Assembly: GCF_009184865.1 (NCBI RefSeq)
Contig: NZ_CP045096.1
Location: 2,542,001 to 2,606,000, forward strand
Reading direction: 5' to 3'
Source: Streptomyces phaeolivaceus
Lineage (GTDB): Bacteria; Actinomycetota; Actinomycetes; Streptomycetales; Streptomycetaceae
DNA: 64,000 nt
Shown here: in pieces, positions 27,835 through 38,758 of the stretch
How the letters are laid out: every line of letters begins with the position of its first letter
How positions within the stretch are numbered: position 1 is the first letter of the stretch
Notes under the pieces: generated by a model
Database searches by the model: none
What the model was told of the DNA's origin: nothing
What the model saw: only the letters and a program-made list of their open reading frames with translations
Program-made: the position numbers and the translations under genes

Positions 27835-28046
27835 GGACTTCCCCCAGGCAGCACGAAGAGACTCGTGCGGGTGGGGGCATGTCCTTCGAGACTCCACCGG
27901 GGTGGAGCGGAAGCCCGTCGGGCCGCGTTGACGATGTGTTTGAGGGTACCTGGCGGTACTGGCAGTCCTATCGGTGGACGGAGGCGTGGCAGCGGAAGCC
28001 GTGCCCGATCGCCCCTACCGACGAGGAAGGAACCCCTTGCAACGGA

Positions 28047-31000
28047 TCAGGAACTCTCCGCAGGCATCAGGCCGCCCTCCGAATCGATCAAGTCCCCTGC
28101 GGCGATCAACGTGTCGATGTCGCCGGTCAGCGCATCCCGGATATCGGCTCCGAGGCGGGCCCAGCCGAAGAAACGAGCGGCCTCCCGCAGCAGGTCCTCG
28201 CGGTGCACGCCCGGTCCTTCGTCGACGACGCTCCTGAGCACGAGCTGCCGCTCCGCCGCAGGAACCTCCGCCACTCGTCGGGCGCACCGCTCAGTGGGTG
28301 TACGGGCGAACTCCGTCTGGTGGCCGGGCCTGTCGTACGCCGTACCGACGCGAACGATCTTGCCCTGCTTGAGCAGGCGGCGAAGGGCTCGGTCGATGCG
28401 GTCGCGGACCACCTGGCCGGCTCGTCCGAGGCCCCACGCGAGTCGGACCCGGGTATAGATCACGTCCTTCTCGACGGGCCCTTCCACGTCAACCACACAC
28501 AGCGCCACGTCCGCCACCACGTCGAGGGCATCGGGGTCCTGCAACTCCGCGCCCCGCATGCCCCGCTGAATGCTCGACCTGTCCCGTACCTCTGCCAACA
28601 AGTCAGGATCGACATCCTGGTAGGGACGGCTCCAGGGCGCAGGGCCGGCGTCGACGGTCACGAACTCCACTCGCGGGGCCGCCGGACCACCAGCCGCTTC
28701 TCCAGGTTCTCCACTCCCGGTGCTCAGGGGGCCGTCCACGGCCTCCACCGTGCTGTCACGGTCGCCAAGGCCACCGTCACTGGCGTCCAACCTCACGGGC
28801 GGTGCCACTCGCACCGCATGCGGATCCTCCGCAGACGCCGCCTCCACCGCGGACCTCAGCCGTGCCATGGCGTCCCGCCGGTTCCGATACCAGTCCGTCC
28901 CCCAGATTCGGTGCAGCTTCCACCCCAGGTCGCGCAGGACCGCTTCCCTGAGCCGGTCGCGGTCCCGAGCCGCCCGCGAGGAGTGGTACATGGCGCCGTC
29001 GCACTCGATGCCGAGCGCGTACGTGCCGGGAGCGCCCGGGTGCCGTACCGCCATGTCGATGCGGAAACCGGCGACCCCGACCTGCGGCTGGACCTCGTAT
29101 CCCCAGCCGCGCAGGACGTCGATGACCTCCTCTTCGAAGGGGCTCTCCGGTGCCGCTTCCGGATCGGCGGCCTCGGTCTGGAGGATCGCAGGACCGTGCT
29201 GGGCGTACCGCAGGTACCGCTTGAGGTGCTGCACGCTCTTGTTGTGGCTGTCCGGCAGATCGCCCCCGTGGAAGGAGGCGATGACCTCCATGCGGCGCCG
29301 GGCACGGGTCACGGCCACGTTGAGGCGTCGCCAGCCGCCCTCCCTGTTGATGGGGCCGAACGACGACAGCAGCTTGCCGCGGTGGTCGGGACCGTAGCCG
29401 ATGGAGAGGATGATGACATCGCGTTCGTCGCCCTGGACGGTCTCGAGGTTCTTGATGAAGAAACCGTCGAGCCGGCCCTCCGTGAAGTGGTGGTCGAGGT
29501 CCGGGCGGGCCGCCCTCGCCTTCTGCACCGCCTCCTCGATGGCCTCCGCCTGCGCCTTCGACAGCGCGACCACGCCGAGGGTGTGCTCGGGGCGGGTGTC
29601 GAAGTGGTGGATGACGCGCTGGGCCACCTTCGCGGCCTCAAGGGGGTTGTCGCTGTTCCCGCCGCGGTCGTACACGCCGTCCGCCTTGATGAACTCCACC
29701 CCGATGTCCGGTCCCTGTTCCAGCGCGCCCGGGAACGTGACCATGGAGTTGTCGTAGAAGTCGTGGTTGCTGAAGGCGATCAGGTTCTCGTGCCGACTGC
29801 GGTAGTGCCAGCGCAGCGGCAGCCCACGCAGGACTCCGCTGGCCTTGCACATGTCGAGAATGGACTCGAAGCCGTCGGTGGCGTCCTCGTCCCACTCGTC
29901 GCCGTCGTCGCTGTCGCCGGCCGCGCTGAAGAACGAGGTCGGCGGCAGCTGCTTCTGGTCGCCCGCGACGATGAGGGCCTTGCCCCGGTAGACGGAGTTC
30001 ACGGCGTCCTGAGGCAGCACCTGGGATGCCTCGTCGAAGACGACGACATCGAACTCGAAGTTCGGCGGCAAAAATTGACTGACCGTCAGCGGACTCATCA
30101 TGAAGCAGGGCTTGACCAGCCGTACGACGTCGCGGGTCTGCTGCAGCAGGTGTCGTACGGGCATGTGACGACGCTGCTTCTCTGACTCGCGGCGGATCAC
30201 GGCGGCCTGGCCCACCGTTGTCCGGCGAGGGCGGCGGGAGTTGCACGCGGCGATGACCTCGGCGTGTGCCGCCGCCACCAGGTCCTGGTCCGCCCTCTGG
30301 AAGCGCTCCACCAACTGGTCGCGTTCCACGGCCCGCATCGGCTTCAGCCTCGGGTCGGTGGCCAGTTGGTGCTCGACCCACGCGGTGAGCACCGCGCGTT
30401 CCATGGCGGCGGGGAAGTCCTCGGCAGAGGCCTCGCGGCGTGCGAGCTGGTCGGGGAGCCCGTCGAGGTGGTAGCGGCGTAGCAAGGTCAGTGCGTCGGC
30501 ACAGCTGGTCCACGCTTCCGGGCCGAAGGGGTCGCGGTCGAGGCGGGACAGGACGGACTGGGCCGCGGTGAGGGGTGCGGCGAGTTCTCGTCGCAGCTCC
30601 TCAGCACGCTCGGGCTCGAAGTACCCGGCGAGTGCCTCGCGCCGACCGCTCCAGTCGTCGGCGCGGGCCGCGACGGACGGGTCGGCCGGCGCGGCCAGCA
30701 TCAGCCGGGCGGCAGCCTGGGACAGGGCCGCGGAGTGGCCGCCGTGTGCGGTGCGACGAACCTTCTGAGCCCAGTCCAGGGCGTCCAGGATCGCGTCACG
30801 GTCTGTCTCGGTGCCCTGGTAGAGGGAACCGAGAAGGCTTCGGTGCGCGGCGTCGTTCTCCGCGAAGGAGGACGCGGCGGCGCGGGCGGAAACGACGGCG
30901 GCCACCGCTTCCCTGGCCCGCGACAGTGTGAGGTCCGTCCCCTCTTCTATGACGCGGGCGGTTGAGCGGAGGAGGTCGGCCGCGTCCTCGAAGGGCTCCA

Positions 31001-33539
31001 CATGCGCGCGAAGCCAACTCGCCGCCCGTTCGAGGGGGCGGGCGGCAAGCGCTGTGCCGACCGTCGCGAAGTGGGGCTGCCCGGTGTACTCCTGCCAGAG
31101 GTCCAGGTCACGGCGGATCTGGTCCGTCTGCGCGAGGAGTTCACGCGGTTGGGGTCGGCCGTCGGCCAGTACCTCGGCGAGGCTGATCCGACGCGCTGGT
31201 TCCGTGAGCGTGTCAGGTGCGAGGCGGGCGATCAGCCGGGCGGAGTCCAGGGCGGCGCACAGTGCCTCGGTGCGGAGGTGCCCTTCAGCGGCATACCGGC
31301 CCAGCGACTCGCGCTGTTGCTCCGTGGCGTACGGGCCCGGTTGCTGTCGCGTCAGGTCGAGGCCTCGACGCAGGAGCAGTCCTATGTGCTCGTAGCCCGT
31401 CACACTGTTGGGCGCGGCATCGTGCAGGTCGTCCGCCTGCGTGTCGAGGCCCCGGTACCAGGGACCGAGAAGGCTGCGGTCGGTCACCGCCCAGGCGTCG
31501 AACGCGGCGGTCTCCTTCTGTGCCGCGTGCGCGACCGTGACCGCCGTACGCGCGGAGGCGAGCGTGTGCTCGGAGCCGGGGCCGTGATCCCGGCGACCGA
31601 CCAAGGCCACGGTATCCAGCAGCGCGACGGCCTGTCGCAACGGGGTGAGGTGGGCGCGCAGCCAGCGGGCGTCGCCGCCGAGCGGCTGCTTGGTCAGCTC
31701 GGCCGCATGCGGTGCCAGCGACGGACCGTCCAGATCCCTTCGCCACGTGGCGAGATGGCTGCGCAGTGCTGTGCCCTGCTCGACAAGTGCGGGTTGCGGC
31801 TCCCGGCCGTCGGCGAGGTGAGTGGCGAGCAGACTCCGACGGTAGGGGTCGGCGACGGTTTCCGGCGCGAGTGCGTGGACCGCCTCGGCGTGCGCGAGTG
31901 CCTTGCGCAGTGCCGGTACATCGGGCAACCGTGTGCCCCGATGGCGGCCGATCAGCTCGGCATGGGTCGTGGCCAGCGACCGCAGCTTGCGGTGAGCGGC
32001 GCACCATGCGTCGGCGAGTGGCAGCCGGTCGTACAGCTCTCCGCGCCACGAGCCGCCGTGTGTCAGCCGGGCCACGAGCTTCCGGTCGGCCCGGATGCCA
32101 CTGGACAGCATGCCGACGAGTCCCTGGCGTCCTTCCAGGAGCCGGTGAACCGCATCGGGCAGTTCTGGTGTGGAGACGACTTCGGGCAGGAAGGTGTCGC
32201 GCGCCGCCTCCTCGGCGGCAGCCAGGTCTTCGGCGGCCGAGGAGATCTCCGCGACGGCTGCCCGGACACCGGGAAGCGCCCGTGGATCGAGCCATGCCTC
32301 GAGTGCGCGGTCCGAGGCTGTGGCCAGTTCCACAAGCGTGGCCAGGTCGTCCGCCTCGGATGTCACCTGCGGCCGGTCACAGCCGAGGCGCTCGGCCACC
32401 GAGTCGGCGTGCTCGGCCGCCAACTCGAGCGCATCGGCGAGCGTGTCGAATCGCTCGGCCAGCTCCGCGGCCTCACGGCGGGTCAACGACGCGATGTCGA
32501 CACCAGGCGGTTCCAGCACGGCGAGCGCCTGCTCGTTGGCCGGTCGCTCGGTGCTCACTTCCGGACGCAGTTCGGCCCACCCCGGGCCCGCGTGATCCGT
32601 CGCGAGGGCCCGGGCGGAGAGCACCTGGTTCCGTCGTGTGAAGAAGTCACTCAGTGCGTCGGCGACGACCCCTACCGCCGCGGCCTCGGCCTGCGCGGGG
32701 CCTTGAGCGACCAACCACTGTGCAAGTGGGCGGTGTTCGGTACCGGCCACGGCGATCACGTCACACAGATGACGTGCTTCCTCGGGGGTGCTGGAATGCG
32801 TGAGCCCGACGAGTTGGCTGACACGGGCAACGCTCTGCAGGGTCCGCTCCAGCACACCAGCGGTCGCGTCGAACTCCTGGGCGAACTGTCGCGCTCGCCC
32901 CTCCGTGAGTCCGGCAAGGTCGAGGCCTCGCGGCGCCATCGCCGGTAGGGTCTTCTCGGCCTCCCCCGGCTCAGCCTTCAGCCTGGTGGACAGTTCCTGC
33001 CACCGCTCGCCCACCGTGGCGCGGACGACATCACCCGTACGCTGCACCTTGCGCAGCTCCGCCAGGAAAGCGTCGACCCGGTCGTCCACCTCGTCGGCGA
33101 AGGCATCCGTGGTCAGCCAGGCCTCCGGCACGGCACTCCGCACCTCCAGGAGCCGTAGCAGCAGGATCAGACGGTCGATTCCGCTCTGATCCGTAAGGGG
33201 TGCTCCTTCGAGCGTGAGATCCCGGTACCGGTCGGCCGCTGTCGCGAGCGCGTCCCGCGCCGCCTGGGCCTGCTCCAGCACGGGACGGGGATGCGGCAGG
33301 TCGGCCTGTAGGTCGCGCCAGGGAAACGACGGATCGGCGACCGCGTCCCAGGCATCGGAGATGACTTTCGTCGCCTCGACGATCAGGCGCAGGTCCTCGT
33401 CACTGAGCGTCTCGGCACGAAACGCCGCTTCTGCCCCCGTACGGGTGTCGTCACCATGGCTCAGGTAGGCCACCGGCGCCTCGGACAGCCGGCCGACCCG
33501 GCCAAGCACATCGTGCAGGGTCCGTCCCAGCGGGTCTCG
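28047..33539 (-). pseudogene. DUF4011 helicase/nuclease gene, C-terminal portion after IS insertion
   Basis: This is the 3-prime 1830 codons of a giant gene that begins at 36148. It carries a long helical region, then superfamily 1 helicase motifs (FDVVVFDEASQVLPQDAVNS, GDQKQLPPTS, TVQGDERDVIILSIGYG, LNVAVTRARRRMEVI). A Vsr-like MTES_1575 nuclease domain follows (FRIDMAV, then IECDGAMYHSSRAARDRDRL), and finally a DUF3320-type winged segment. With the IS and one 4-base duplicate removed, the frame is continuous and gives 2255 residues. Such proteins are often in defence islands. An ATG inside the IS end (33575) could allow a truncated product, without Walker A. Confidence 0.75.
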
Positions 33540-33589
33540 TGAATCGCCCCGGCTCGAATGGAGACTCGATTTCATGAAAGGATCGAGTC

Positions 33590-33916
33590 ATGGCACGACC
33601 TTCCCGTTACCCGCTTGAGCTCCGCCGTCGTGCGGTGCGCATGGTCGCCGAGGTGCGCGACGGCTATCCGACCGAGACGGCCGCCTTGCAGGCGGTGGCA
33701 GAGAAGCTCGACATCGGCTCGCGCGAGACGCTGCGGAACTGGGTGAAGCAGCACGAGATCGACGGTGGCCAGCGTCCGGGGATGACGACGGAGGAGTCCG
33801 CCCAGCTCAAGGCGTTGAAGAAGGAGAACGCCGAACTCAAGCGGGCCAACGAGATCCTGAAGGCCGCGGCGAGTTTCTTCGCGGCCGAGCTCGACCGGCC
33901 ACACACACGCTCGTAG
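33590..33916 (+). CDS. IS3-family transposase OrfA
   Basis: A 108-residue protein. A helix-turn-helix start (RYPLELRRRAVRMVAEVRDG, then GSRETLRNWVKQHEI) is followed by a leucine-zipper-like helix (LKALKKENAELKRANEILKA). It ends in the AxFFAAELDRP region typical of actinobacterial IS3 elements. It binds the IS ends and, by -1 frameshifting, provides the N-terminus of the OrfAB transposase. Confidence 0.88.
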   Translation: MARPSRYPLELRRRAVRMVAEVRDGYPTETAALQAVAEKLDIGSRETLRNWVKQHEIDGGQRPGMTTEESAQLKALKKENAELKRANEILKAAASFFAAELDRPHTRS

Positions 33917-34842
33917 CGTTCATCGACGAGCACCGGGACCGCTTCGGCGGCGTCGAGCCGATCTGCAGGACGCTCACCGAGCACGACTGCAAGATCGCCC
34001 CTTCCACGTATTACGCCCACAAGAAACGCCTTGAAACTCCCTCCGCCCGTTCCGTGCGCGATGAGGAACTCAAAGAACGGATCCAGGAGGTCTACACGTC
34101 CAACTACCGTGTCTACGGGGCCCGGAAGATATGGCGCGAGCTGAACCGGCAGGGACATATGGTGGCCCGCTGCACCATCGAGCGTCTGATGCGCGAACTC
34201 GGCATCACCGGCGCCGTCCGCGGCAGGAAGGTGATCACGACGATCACCGATCCGGCCGCCGGGCGGGCCCCGGACCTTCTCGACCGCGACTTCGTCGCCC
34301 GTGCCCCGAACCGCTGCTGGGTCGCCGACTTCACGCATGTCGCCGCCTGGAGCGGTGTCGTCTACGTCGCCTTCGTCGTGGACACGTTCTCCCGGCGCAT
34401 CGTCGGCTGGTCCGCCTCCGCCTCCAAGGAGACCCAACTCGTCCTGGATGCACTGGAGATGGCCCTGTGGCAGCGTGACCGCGAGGACCGCCGGCACACT
34501 CCGGGGCAGCTGATCCACCACTCCGATGCCGGGTCGCAGTACACGTCGTTCCGCCTCGCCGAACACCTCGACGCGGCCGGCATCGCGGCGAGTATTGGAT
34601 CAGTCGGGGATGCGTACGACAACGCCCTGATGGAGTCGACGATCGGCCTGTACAAGACCGAGCTGATCAAACCCCAGCGTCCCTGGAAGTCGCTCTCCCA
34701 GGTCGAGTTGGCCACCGCCGAGTGGGCCGACTGGTACAACCACCGCCGACTCCACGGTGAGATAGGCCACGTTCCACCCGCCGAGTACGAGGCCAATCAC
34801 TACAAGGAATCCACGAAACCCCAGGTCACAACCACAATCTGA
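33871..34842 (+). CDS. IS3-family transposase OrfB (DDE integrase), made by -1 frameshift
   Basis: This frame is -1 relative to orfA and open from 33619 to 34842, but its first GTG is at 34054. That lies after the conserved beginning (LVAFIDEHRDRFGGVEPICR), so the full protein must come from frameshifting in the overlap. The helical YRVYGARKIWRELNRQG region precedes an rve integrase core with the DDE residues in WVADFTHV, LIHHSDAGSQYTS and NALMESTIGLYKTE. The C-terminus has the usual WYNHRRLHGEIGHVPPAEYE. Start coordinate is approximate, because no obvious A-rich slippery site is present; GAGTTTCTTC at 33871-33880 is one candidate. Confidence 0.82.
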   Translation, partial: EFLRGRARPATHTLVAFIDEHRDRFGGVEPICRTLTEHDCKIAPSTYYAHKKRLETPSARSVRDEELKERIQEVYTSNYRVYGARKIWRELNRQGHMVARCTIERLMRELGITGAVRGRKVITTITDPAAGRAPDLLDRDFVARAPNRCWVADFTHVAAWSGVVYVAFVVDTFSRRIVGWSASASKETQLVLDALEMALWQRDREDRRHTPGQLIHHSDAGSQYTSFRLAEHLDAAGIAASIGSVGDAYDNALMESTIGLYKTELIKPQRPWKSLSQVELATAEWADWYNHRRLHGEIGHVPPAEYEANHYKESTKPQVTTTI

Positions 34843-34869
34843 GATCTCTACCGAACCCGGGGCGGTTCA

Positions 34870-36148
34870 CTCGGACCTCGTTCATCGCTTCGGCGTAGGC
34901 GCTGAGCGCGAGGCGCAGTTCCCTGGCCTGGGCCAGGGTCTGCTGTGACAGCTGCGGGGCGCGCGGCTCCTCCGCGAGCACCCGCCCCAGTTCCTGGGCC
35001 ACTGCCTTGCGGCTGGTGTTGTGGCTGTGCAGGGCAAGGGCGTACGAGTCGAGTCCGACCGACTTCAGCCGGTCGAGAACGACGTCGAGGGCCGCCGCCT
35101 TCTCACTGACGAACAACACACTGCGGCCCGCGTGCATCAGACCGGCGATCATGTTCGTGATCGTCTGGCTCTTGCCGGTGCCCGGCGGGCCGTCCAGGAC
35201 GAACGACCGTCCGGCCACGGCCGCGGCGACGGCCTGCCGCTGCGAGGCGTCGGCGTCGAGCACCAGCGGACTGTCCTCGGGCGGGCTCAGTTCGTCGATC
35301 CGGTCCAGCTCGATCGCCTCGAAGTCGAAACGGTCGGAGGCGAGTCCGGAGTTCGGCCCGAGAGCCATCGCCCTTACCAAATCACTGCCGAGGACGCGGT
35401 CCTCGTTGTCCAGCAGATCCTGATACATCGACTCCTTGTGGGAGGCGAAGAGTGCGAGCACCACACGGTCGGAGATCTGCCATCCGGCCTTGCCCGCCAC
35501 CGCGCGAGCCGCAGCGGAGAGCACGGCCCGCAGGTCCGAGGGGTCCTGTTCGCCAACCGACGTCCAGTCGATATGGAATTGCTCCAGCTTCACCTTCAGG
35601 GCCGGGTTGAGGCGCGGTTCCTCGTCGTCGCTCGCCCTGAGGCGGATCCGGCCGTTGCGCGCACGCTCGATGACCACCGGCATCAGGACCAGGGGGGCGT
35701 CGCTGCCCGTCTCGGCTCCGTCCTCACGCCAGCGGAGCATGCCGACGCCAAGGTTCAGGGTCCACAGGCCGTAGTCGTTGAAGATCTGGGTCGCCTTGGC
35801 GCGAAGGCTGTTCAACGCACGCAGGAGAGAAGGCGCGGTGGCCTTCTGGGTGACGATTCCGTCGCCGCGGTCGCCCTTCTTGGCGAGGAGCACATCGCCG
35901 GGTCGCGTACCCTCGCCGACCTCCGGTTCCTCGTCCGGGAGCGGCGCGAAGTCCCAGCCGCGAGCCAGGCCCTCGACGAGGTCCTGTGCGGACGGGGTCG
36001 AGATCTCAAGTGTCGCCGACTTGGTGTGGCGAAAATTGAGCAGCCGATTACGCCCGCTCAGGTCCACCAGAGAGGTGCGCCAGTTCTCAAGCATCGCCTT
36101 GAGGCGGTCGAGCTCCTGGCTGCCCCCGAAGTCACCCGAGTTCGTCAC
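34870..36148 (-). pseudogene. DUF4011 helicase/nuclease gene, N-terminal portion
   Basis: GTG at 36148 with AGGGA upstream is the likely start. About 426 residues precede the IS. DUF4011 is seen in LDRLKAMLENWRTSLVDLSG, RNRLLNFRHTKSATLEI and LWTLNLGVGMLRWRED. A superfamily 1 helicase Walker A, GPPGTGKSQT, is at residues 320-329 (Lys326). The reading frame ends inside the IS as RPGFGRDLRLWL. The family is an AAA_11/AAA_12 helicase with a fused nuclease, probably antiviral. The loss of about 80% of the protein makes this fragment inactive. Confidence 0.78.
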
Positions 36149-36956
36149 GCTGGTCCCTGATGTTGTCGCTTCTGGGCCGACGGAGCACCGGCGTCGGCAG
36201 CAGTCCCCCTTGGCCGCCAACGCAAAGCGCGGCCACCGAAGTCCGTACTGTCCTGGTGGCCGCACAAGTCCCGCTGATCCCCCTGAATGCGGAATTCTAC
36301 GGTCAGTTCACCAATGCGTGAAGCCTTAACTACGGAACGGTTCTCTCGGTGGTCGCGCAGCCTCGGCATGCCGGTCGAACCGACGTCGTCTGCAAGTGCG
36401 CGGAAGGCGATCAGACACTCCACGTCGAGGTCGACCAGCAGCACGCCGAACGCGTCAGCCAACGTTGCCCCCGTCCGCTACGGGCCTCAGCCCTTTCAGG
36501 CAACGGCGACTGTGTCTCCTCCATGAGCCGGCGGCAGGCAGCAGGGTCACGACCGGAGGGGCCCGCGCGGGAGTTTGCCGATCGGCTTGGTGCACAGGTC
36601 GCCTGTGTTCATCGCCAAGAGGGACTGCGTGCTGTGCTCGGGCGGCGCTATTGACGTACGGCGGTACACCCGGCCGCCGGGCTGCCATTGCCGCCTCCTC
36701 CCTCACGGACTACGGACCGCGGACCGGCTCGCGGAGCCGGTCCGGGCCGAGGGAGACGGGCGCCCCCGCGCACCTTGCTGCTGGACGCCCTGCTCAACGG
36801 CGCCTGCCGCAGCCCGGATCCGGAGCGGCCTCGGACTGCGGATCCGGAGCGGATCAGTACCGCCGTAGCAACGCTCGGCGCCGCCGTCGGCTCCGCCACG
36901 CCATGGCCCCGCCCACCACCACCAGGCCCGCGGTCAGCGAGGTGAGAAGGGCTGTC
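36149..36956. other. Gene-poor region of 808 bp
   Basis: No convincing gene is present. The frames that remain open are rich in Arg, Ser and Pro and lack ribosome sites. A perfect 10 bp stem with a GCG loop (36721-36743) could be a weak terminator or simply a hairpin. Directly after it GGATCCGGAGCGG occurs twice (about 36818-36851). This may be the scar of earlier insertions. Confidence 0.4.
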
Positions 36957-37295
36957 GTGGCCACGCTGATGGCACTGACTCCGTCGCCCCGTGCCTCGGT
37001 CGTGGCGGACGACGGAACGAGGTGCTGGCCGAACGCCGATGCCTCGGAGGTACTGCCGCCCAGCCATGTGCAGTTCGTGATCGATTTCGCGCTCCGGGCA
37101 GCTCGCGCTGACGGCATTCACGCCATGATGGAAGCCGACGCGGAGATGAACTGGCAGGCCTCTCTGGATCGGGGGAGGCGGGCTGAACGACGGGACTGGA
37201 CCGGGGGCGCCAACGTATCCGGGGACGATGAGTCCCCTGCCGATGAGACGGAACCACCGACAATGGAGCGTGACCAACACGCGCACCGGAAGTGA
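36957..37295 (+). CDS. Hypothetical protein
   Basis: GTG at 36957 is preceded by GAAGGG at suitable spacing and gives 112 residues with normal Streptomyces codon use in the first two thirds. The centre HVQFVIDFALRAARADGIHA looks like an amphipathic helix; the C-terminus is charged and low in complexity (DDESPADETEPPTMERDQH). No family is recognised. It converges on the DUF6177 gene 38 bp away. A chance open frame cannot be ruled out. Confidence 0.35.
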   Translation: MATLMALTPSPRASVVADDGTRCWPNADASEVLPPSHVQFVIDFALRAARADGIHAMMEADAEMNWQASLDRGRRAERRDWTGGANVSGDDESPADETEPPTMERDQHAHRK

Positions 37296-37333
37296 CGGCC
37301 GACTGGAGGAGGCTCATTCCTCATCAGGCCGAT

Positions 37334-38758
37334 TCACCCCGCTCCAGGAGCGGCCTTGAGGTGGGTGGTGAGATCTTGGAGCGCGGTCCACGCGCCGGAG
37401 TCGGTTCCGTCACTCAGGAGGTAGTGCAGGGCGGGGTGCGCGTGTGTGCCGAGTTGTCGCGGGCGCAGGGCGAGGGGTGGTCGTCGGGCGTGGGTGAGGC
37501 CGATGGCGTTGACGTCTCGGACGCCGAGGGTGAAGGACACCGGGATGGGCGGGGCCTCCAGACGCGGGGTCAGCGTCAGGTCCGCGCGCGCTGCTCGGAG
37601 CGTGGTGAGCATCGACACCAGGCCGTGCTCGTCGACCAGCGCGGCGGCGAGGGATTCGATGGCGTCCAGAGGGACGTCCGCAGCGGACGTGTATCCGAGG
37701 GTGAGCGTGATGTCCTGGGCGACGCCAGCCTTCGTACGCGCTGTGCGGAGTGTGGCGATGGACGGAGGATCCGCTGCGCCGATCGCGACCAGGTGGGTCG
37801 GAGCAGGTGACCTGTCGCGGGCCAGATCCGTCAACTGGCGCGGTGACCACGGCAGGTTGACCGGCTCTGCCGTGCTCCACCCCACCGGCGCCGAGCCCGT
37901 CAGGTGGCGCCAGGCGGTCTCCAGGCCGCGGCCGAGGACCAGGTCGGCGGTGGGGGCGTGGAGCGTGCGGAACGTGAGGGTCAGCTGGCGTTCCGGGGTG
38001 GGCTCGGTGTGCCGGGTGAACGCGGCGGCGACCGTGGTGCCGGTCGGGAGGAACGTGCCCTGCTGCCAGGCAAGAGGGACACCGGACAGGCCGTCGTAGT
38101 AACCGCCGGCCGGGTCCTGGACCACCCACCGGTTGGGGGCGCCCCGCAGCGCCGTGCGCAGGGGGAGAGTGAGCCGGGCCTGGAGCGGGGTGACCAGGTG
38201 CAGGGCTCGGTTGGTGGCGCTCGTGGTGCGCAGGACGTCGGAGAGCCAGGTGGTGAAGGCGAGGACGGGGCGGTCGGAGATGACGACCGCCGTGGAGTCG
38301 GTCAGGACGTCGACCGAGGGAACGGTGGGAGCGGAGGGGGCGACGACCTCCTGTGCGTCATCGGCCGACTGGTCCTGCGGGATGGCCACCACGCGTGTCG
38401 TACTTGCGGCGCGTGGCCAGACTGTCCCGCCGAGCAGCGTGGTCAGGCGTCCGCACAACGATTCAGCGAGAGCTTCTGCTTCGGGTACCGAGGTCGAGGC
38501 GCGGGTCTCGGTCCACCAGTACGGCGGCGGTGGCGCTGACACATCGGGGCCGAGGAGGCGTTCCGCTTCGCCGGGTATGTGGACCAGGAGCGGCGCCTCG
38601 ACGGAGACCAGCGGACGGCCGACGCTTGTGCACAGCTGAAGGACGCCGCCGTCACCGGTAGAGGTCAGCCCCAGGTCGAGGCCGCCTGCTGAGAGGCCGG
38701 CGATCAAGGAGCGGGTGTCCGGCATCTTCGGGGTGAGGGCTATGACGTCTTTGGTCAC
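37334..38758 (-). CDS. DUF6177 family protein
   Basis: A 474-residue protein with the features of DUF6177: the opening KDVIALTPKMPDTRSLIAGL, PPPYWWTETRASTSVPEAEA and HLVTPLQARLTLPLRTALRG, then RWVVQDPAGGYYDGLSGVPL. No signal or membrane span is evident. DUF6177 genes are found in streptomycetes near WXG-like and polymorphic-toxin genes and may help in secretion or assembly, but no activity is known. Its ATG overlaps the Imm49 stop (ATGA), so it is the last gene of the toxin operon. The first 100 residues and the C-terminus are intact. Confidence 0.75.
   Translation of the reverse strand: MTKDVIALTPKMPDTRSLIAGLSAGGLDLGLTSTGDGGVLQLCTSVGRPLVSVEAPLLVHIPGEAERLLGPDVSAPPPPYWWTETRASTSVPEAEALAESLCGRLTTLLGGTVWPRAASTTRVVAIPQDQSADDAQEVVAPSAPTVPSVDVLTDSTAVVISDRPVLAFTTWLSDVLRTTSATNRALHLVTPLQARLTLPLRTALRGAPNRWVVQDPAGGYYDGLSGVPLAWQQGTFLPTGTTVAAAFTRHTEPTPERQLTLTFRTLHAPTADLVLGRGLETAWRHLTGSAPVGWSTAEPVNLPWSPRQLTDLARDRSPAPTHLVAIGAADPPSIATLRTARTKAGVAQDITLTLGYTSAADVPLDAIESLAAALVDEHGLVSMLTTLRAARADLTLTPRLEAPPIPVSFTLGVRDVNAIGLTHARRPPLALRPRQLGTHAHPALHYLLSDGTDSGAWTALQDLTTHLKAAPGAG

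Larger units (their letters stand above)
33540..34869 (+). mobile_element. IS3-family insertion sequence, 1330 bp
   Basis: Imperfect terminal inverted repeats begin TGAATCGCCCCGG at the left end and TGAACCGCCCCGG (complement) at the right end, with further matches inward. The element is flanked by direct repeats CTCG at 33536-33539 and 34870-34873. It contains two overlapping frames for an OrfA/OrfB transposase and interrupts the DUF4011 gene. Ends and frames are undamaged, so it may still be mobile. Confidence 0.85.

Noticed and set aside
27893..27907. Terminator hairpin CTCCACC/GGTGGAG
   Set aside because: The loop would be only two bases and no T-run or clear transcript end is associated.
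31002..32948. Plus-strand open frame of 648 codons opposite the DUF4011 gene
   Set aside because: Antisense shadow with no domain or start signal.
33540..34869. Composite transposon carrying the defence genes
   Set aside because: Only one IS copy is present in the window and its target duplication lies directly at its ends.
36149..36956. Gene opposite or upstream of the DUF4011 start
   Set aside because: Open frames are low-complexity or Arg/Ser-rich without ribosome sites or similarity.
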